NCBI RefSeq assembly: GCF_030704535.1
Contig: NC_081821.1
Span: forward strand, 9,377,001-9,441,000
Source of the DNA: Vitis vinifera
Lineage: Eukaryota > Streptophyta > Magnoliopsida > Vitales > Vitaceae
Reading direction: 5' to 3'
DNA: 64,000 nucleotides
Under the pieces are notes generated by a model. That model was not told the origin of the DNA. It saw only the letters and a list, made by a program, of their open reading frames with translations, and searched no databases. Shown here piece by piece: positions 59,801 through 64,000 of the stretch; within the stretch, counting starts at the first letter, position 1; the number at the start of each line of letters is the position of its first letter. Both the position numbers and the translations under genes were made by a program.

Positions 59801-60793
59801 ACCAGTCATGTATCTATAAATCAATGTTGATGAGTGACCTCTTAATTGTCTGATTCTGAAGATAATTGGTTTGATACATTACCCTTCCCTCGATTTAGCT
59901 ATTGGATATTTCTATCATAGGCCAGTACTTGATATATAAAACAGTTGAAATGGTCTAAGAATATTGCCTAATCTAAATCCGCTTGATTGACAAATTGTTA
60001 CATTTTCCAGGTTCCTTTCTTCTCACAAATGGATGATCAGCTCTTAGATGCCATATGTGAACGTCTTGTGTCATCCTTAAGCACTCAAGATGCATATATT
60101 GTTCGGGAAGGTGATCCAGTGAATGAGATGTTTTTCATCATTAGGGGCCAACTAGAGAGCTCAACGACTAATGGGGGTCGGTCAGGTTTCTTCAACTCCA
60201 TCACTCTCAGGCCTGGTGACTTCTGTGGGGAAGAGTTGTTGACTTGGGCCTTAATGCCCACTTCAAGCCTAAACCTACCATCCTCAACTCGAACCGTCAG
60301 GTCCACTACCAAAGTCGAAGCATTTGCACTTCGAGCTGAAGACCTCAAGTTTGTGGCAAACCAGTTTAAACGCCTCCACAGCAAGAAACTTCAGCATGCT
60401 TTCAGGTACTATTCCCATCAGTGGAGGACCTGGGGAGCTTGCTTTATACAAGTTGCATGGAGAAGGCTTAAAAGGAGAAAGCTGGCAAAGGAGTTGGCCA
60501 GACAAGAGAGCCTGTACTACATGCAAATTTCAGACCAAGAAGGTTACTTGAGTGAAATGACAGATGCAGATTACCAAACTAGCAGTGCTGAGATCTCATC
60601 AATGGAAAATTCACATGGGGGCCAGCAAATTGGAGCCACAGTTTTAGCTTCAAGGTTTGCTGCAAACGCTAGAAAAGGAATTCAACAGAAGGCCAAGTTC
60701 AAAGTGGTAACATCTCCTGCCACTAGCTTGAAGATGCCCAAACTGTTTAAGCCGGAGGAGCCTGATTTCTCCTCAGACCATGAAAATAGTTGA
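53888..60793 (+). CDS. CNGC: cyclic nucleotide-gated channel, group III (CNGC15-like)
   Basis: A plant non-selective cation channel with calcium signalling roles. Six exons with agreeing phases: 53888-54289, 55652-55864, 56019-56329, 57412-57523, 58795-59031 and 60011-60793, giving 685 residues. S1 begins near residue 35. SSRVFGRGELVMD and the LPLPQ exon end are family-typical. The pore helix and filter are in exons 3-4 (FWWGLKGLSSYGQS), then S6 and IGNMQTYLQ. The linker is RLEEWRIRRRDTEEWMRHRQLP. The C-terminal nucleotide-binding domain is about residues 426-545 (LRPGDFCGEELLTWAL is the plant CNGC signature), followed by an IQ-like calmodulin site (GACFIQVAWRRLKRRK). The N-terminal cytosolic part is unusually short. 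An out-of-frame ATG lies at 53881, seven bases before the start used, and ends after four codons. Group III placement is from remembered family sequences. Confidence 0.92.
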
Positions 60794-61650
60794 GTTGTAC
60801 TTGTACAAGACCCAATTAGATGCTTAATGGAAAGATAATCCAATGTTTGATTAGCTAGATTTCTTGTAAAAATTTATGTAAACTCTAATATATGCTAACT
60901 ATGAATTTTTTTTTCCCCTTTGGTCATATAGATACACAAATTTTTTTTTTTTGAACTGCATTCATTGAATAGGCATCAGTGATCTATCCTATAAACTAGT
61001 GGTATTCTTCCCTCTCGATCTATGAATTACCTGAAAGTAGCGTTGATTGTTGAATCTTTCATTAGAAAATTTGACTCAAATGCAAGTGCAGCTACAGATG
61101 GACAATTCATGATACAAATTCATCATAGTTTGTTGGGTCTCAAGTGCATTAACCACGGACTCATGCAGACAGATACCTGAACAAGTGGCGGAACATGTGA
61201 TCTGACAGAACAGAACTCAAGTTGGATACAGAAAAATCACAGTTTTCTCGCCGTCGACAACTAGAACTAGACAATCCTCGTGTAACCATCGACAAGCATG
61301 CGCTGCCTTGCTCATCCCCACCCAAAAGCCACTTTTTGTGATGCCAGTATGAAAAAGTAGTTAGAGTTGTACAATATTCTCATGTTTTTTCCTTTCCTAT
61401 TGTATACACTCTTATTTAGGTCTTTCTTGCTTTTACTTGTATCCAACCATTTAGATTTAGACAGATCAACTGCACATATTAAAAGATGATACCAAAAGGG
61501 TATGAAGAGTTTTCCATGGAATGACAGAGGAAATGTCTCAACCATCTTGATTTCATTAGGAAACATTGAACATTTTATTGCAGTTTTCTAGAAATTGTTT
61601 TTCCTTTATTTGGTTAGTAGCTTCAATGCCGAGTTCTCTAGCTAGCCGTA

Positions 61651-61730
61651 TGCTTGTCGTATGGTCCCCATTTAGACTATGTCTTTATTGTGCTTGTCGT
61701 TTGGTCCCCATCTAGACCATGTCTTATTTT
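61651..61730. repeat. two 40-bp tandem units
   Basis: Each unit reads TGCTTGTCGT.TGGTCCCCAT then TAGAC.ATGTCTT. The copies are adjacent with few mismatches. Confidence 0.8.
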
Positions 61731-62226
61731 AATGACAACAAGTGATATGACTTCACTTTTCGGTTTCCCCCCCTTTTTTTGACCTTTTCCCCATTTTGCA
61801 TTGCCTTGAGGAGTGGGTCGTCAACAATATTTCACCCATTTACATATTTGAAAGCTTGGAAAATTTAAATTAAAAAAGTAACTTTCTAATAAGAAAGTGA
61901 AAATAATAATAAACGCATAAGCTAGTCTTTTCATGCGTTACCAATAATCCCATTCTTAATATCTATGTTTGATTTTACTTTTTTACTTTTTATTATATTT
62001 TTATCTTTATTCAATTATTTATATTTGATAGTATATAACGAATGATTAAATATCATATGGTAGATAATTATTGTCAAATGAGAATTTTTATTTTGTTACA
62101 TGTATTATGTTTTTTTGATATGTCACAACAAATAAATGATTATTTTTCTTTTACCAAATTCGACATTTACATGTACCTTTCCATTTGGATTAGCAATTTT
62201 AGCAAGGAAATGACCCCTCACCCTTA

Positions 62227-62653
62227 GGGGATGGCAACAGGGTGGATTCGAACCGGTCTTTCCATCCAAACTCCATTATGTTTATTCAAGATAATTTTCA
62301 TCTTTATTCCATTTAAAAAATTAAATAAGACTGGGCGGGTATGAAAACACCCCATTTAACTTTTTTTTCTAAAATTTTTAATTTAAAAAAAATACTTTAA
62401 AATTTTTTAATTACATTAAAATAAATATATTTTTATAAATAATTAAATTATTATATATATATTAAAAATAATAAAATAAAATTTAATTATATATATATAT
62501 TGGGGATGAGACAAGACAATACTTGAACCCATCCCAAGTTTAAAAAAAAATTTCAAACCTGTTTTGTTAAAATTAAAACTCGTCTCATTAAAGGATGAAA
62601 TGAGACGGGTACTTGAAAACACCTGTACACCTGTTTTATTGCCATCTCTACCC
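62227..62653. mobile_element. probable small TIR element
   Basis: The left end GGGGATGGCAACAGGGTGG and the reversed right end GGGTAGAGATGGCAATAAAA share GATGGCAA and lie about 425 bp apart. The interior repeats GGATGAGACAAGAC-like and GGATGAAATGAGACGGGTA sequence. The boundary is uncertain. Confidence 0.5.
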
Positions 62654-63456
62654 ACCCAACCATTTGCACATATCTTGTGACAGCAATCATGAGTATTTTC
62701 ATGGGTTGGTCCATTTTTGTATTTTTGGGAGTCGTTGACATCAATCCTGTTTCACTAGCCAAAAAAAAGAGTGAAATACACCTCACTCTAAAGCCAAAAA
62801 TGGAAAAGTTCACACTAAAAAGGCCAAATTCCCCTCTTAGGCCCCGACCCTTGTGAACAGCCATATGTTCCCTTAACTTGAACGCAAGAGAATCAAAGAG
62901 AAAAGTGTCACAACATTCAATTTCAAATGGACATCCTAACTTCCTATATGAATGAGTAATTATAAAGATATTTAATTAAAATTCAAGGAGTCACACCATA
63001 TTTTATATTTTGAAATATTTATCTGTTATTACAACATTTAGGTGGCAACATGGATGATGGTGGTACCCTTCTAGATGAGGCAAACTTTTAACTTTTAGTC
63101 AAGGCCATGACGTGGGGTGTGAGTTATGATTTTTGACCATGACAACATAAGAAAAAAAATATATATATGGGTTGGGTGAAGGATCTTTATTTTGAATTTT
63201 TTTTGGTGAGCCTAGTCAATACATCTAAAAAAATTGGCTAAGTTATATTTGAGCAAGATAAAAAAAAATACTGAAGTCTAAGGCACATGCCTATGAAATG
63301 TTGAAATATTGCATTCTTCAAATGTAAAAGGAGAAAACATTTTTTTTTTCTTTTTGCCCTTTCAAAGTCTTTAGTAAAGGTTTTATACATTCAACTATGG
63401 TTGTTTAAATCTCACTTTCAAATGTTTTATTTAAATATAAAAATTTAAAAATTTTA

Positions 63457-63778
63457 GGCTATATTTGGTTCCAAAAAAATATGAATGAAAATGTAAAGGA
63501 AAGAAAATATTGATAAAAAGCCGAAAGAAAAATAAAAAATAAATTTAAAGTCAATAAATTATTTTATATACTATTTCAAACTCATTTCACTTATTTTTTT
63601 CTTTTATATAAATATTAAATAATTTAAATATACATATATTTATTTATTTTTTTATAACTAATTTTAATTATATTTAATTTTCTTTCATATTTTTTTATAT
63701 CGAATCCAAACATGAAAAAATCATTTTTCTTAACATTTTTTTCCTTTCCTTAATACTTTTTGGAAACCAAACATAACC
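63457..63778. mobile_element. 322-bp MITE, TTA target duplication
   Basis: The ends GGCTATATTTGGTTCCAAAA and, reversed, GGTTATGTTTGGTTTCCAAA are inverted repeats. TTA flanks both sides (63454-63456 and 63779-63781). The termini match those of the 107-bp element at 26954-27060, so the two belong to one family. Confidence 0.8.
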
Positions 63779-64000
63779 TTAGTTTTTACTTATAATTTAA
63801 TAAATAACACTTTTATATTGATTTATATTAAAATTTGAGAGAAATTCAGACCATTTTGAATTTAGATAAAAAAAAATTATCAATTTTATATTTTATTCAA
63901 GGAAAATATTGGTCATATAATATATATTTACTGTTATTTTTATTACCTAGCTTTTTTACTTGTAGGCTTTTAAATTTAGAAATTGTGAACTAATTTTTAT

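Larger units (their letters stand above)
53590..61520 (+). repeat. right copy of CNGC segmental duplication
   Basis: This is the partner of 41145-49395. It retains all exons and lacks the copia fragment, the 920-bp TIR element and the solo LTR found in the left copy. Confidence 0.9.
60794..64000. other. 3' flank and AT-rich intergenic region with MITEs
   Basis: Up to about 61520 this is still the duplicated 3' flank of the CNGC gene. Beyond that there are a 40-bp tandem pair and two transposon-like repeats (listed separately). No gene recognised. Confidence 0.5.

Noticed and set aside
62042..62227. 61-codon frame and neighbouring AT-rich frames near the right end
   Set aside because: Composition-driven; no homology or splice context.

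Overview
The window is nuclear DNA of a flowering plant. It is AT-rich, its genes have GT-AG introns, and it carries many LTR-retrotransposon and MITE remnants. The protein types (RDR6, class II TPS, spermine synthase, NFD2, group III-like CNGC) and the repeats suggest a woody eudicot. Grapevine (Vitis) is my best guess, but that is inference and not a database result.

Layout. 1-3.9 kb: a decayed, gag-only Ty3/gypsy-type element with both LTRs. 4.7-8.4 kb (+): a large RDR6 gene body lacking the N-terminal coding part. 8.9-9.3 kb (-): a single-exon plant-specific protein. 12.85-13.87 kb (-): an NFD2-like RNase III-fold protein, three exons, one intron with a GC donor. 14.85-17.7 kb (-): class II trehalose-phosphate synthase with a probable 2.5 kb leader intron. 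20.4-25.5 kb: AT-rich spacer with a GC-rich island at 23.9-24.5 kb. 25.6-28.2 kb (+): a four-exon multi-spanning membrane protein. 28.7-32.3 kb (-): spermine synthase, nine exons. 32.3-41.1 kb: long AT-rich spacer with a three-copy 240-bp tandem repeat.

41.1-61.5 kb is a tandem segmental duplication of a cyclic nucleotide-gated channel (CNGC) gene. The right copy (53.9-60.8 kb) is intact: six exons, 685 aa. The left copy (41.4-48.6 kb) is a pseudogene. It has lost exons 2-3 and most of exon 4, carries frameshifts and stops, and holds three insertions absent from the right copy: a copia fragment, a 920-bp terminal-inverted-repeat element, and a solo LTR with a perfect 5-bp target duplication. 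A fragment of a PDR/ABCG transporter gene lies between the copies. The last 2.5 kb holds MITEs and no gene.

The genes do not form one pathway. They cover small-RNA production (RDR6), sugar signalling (TPS), polyamine synthesis (SPMS) and calcium signalling (CNGC). I found no rRNA, tRNA, CRISPR array or obviously new biological system. The most informative material is the 5'-truncated RDR6 and the insertion and deletion history that can be read by comparing the two CNGC copies. Exon boundaries were derived by hand from splice signals, reading phase and remembered family sequences.
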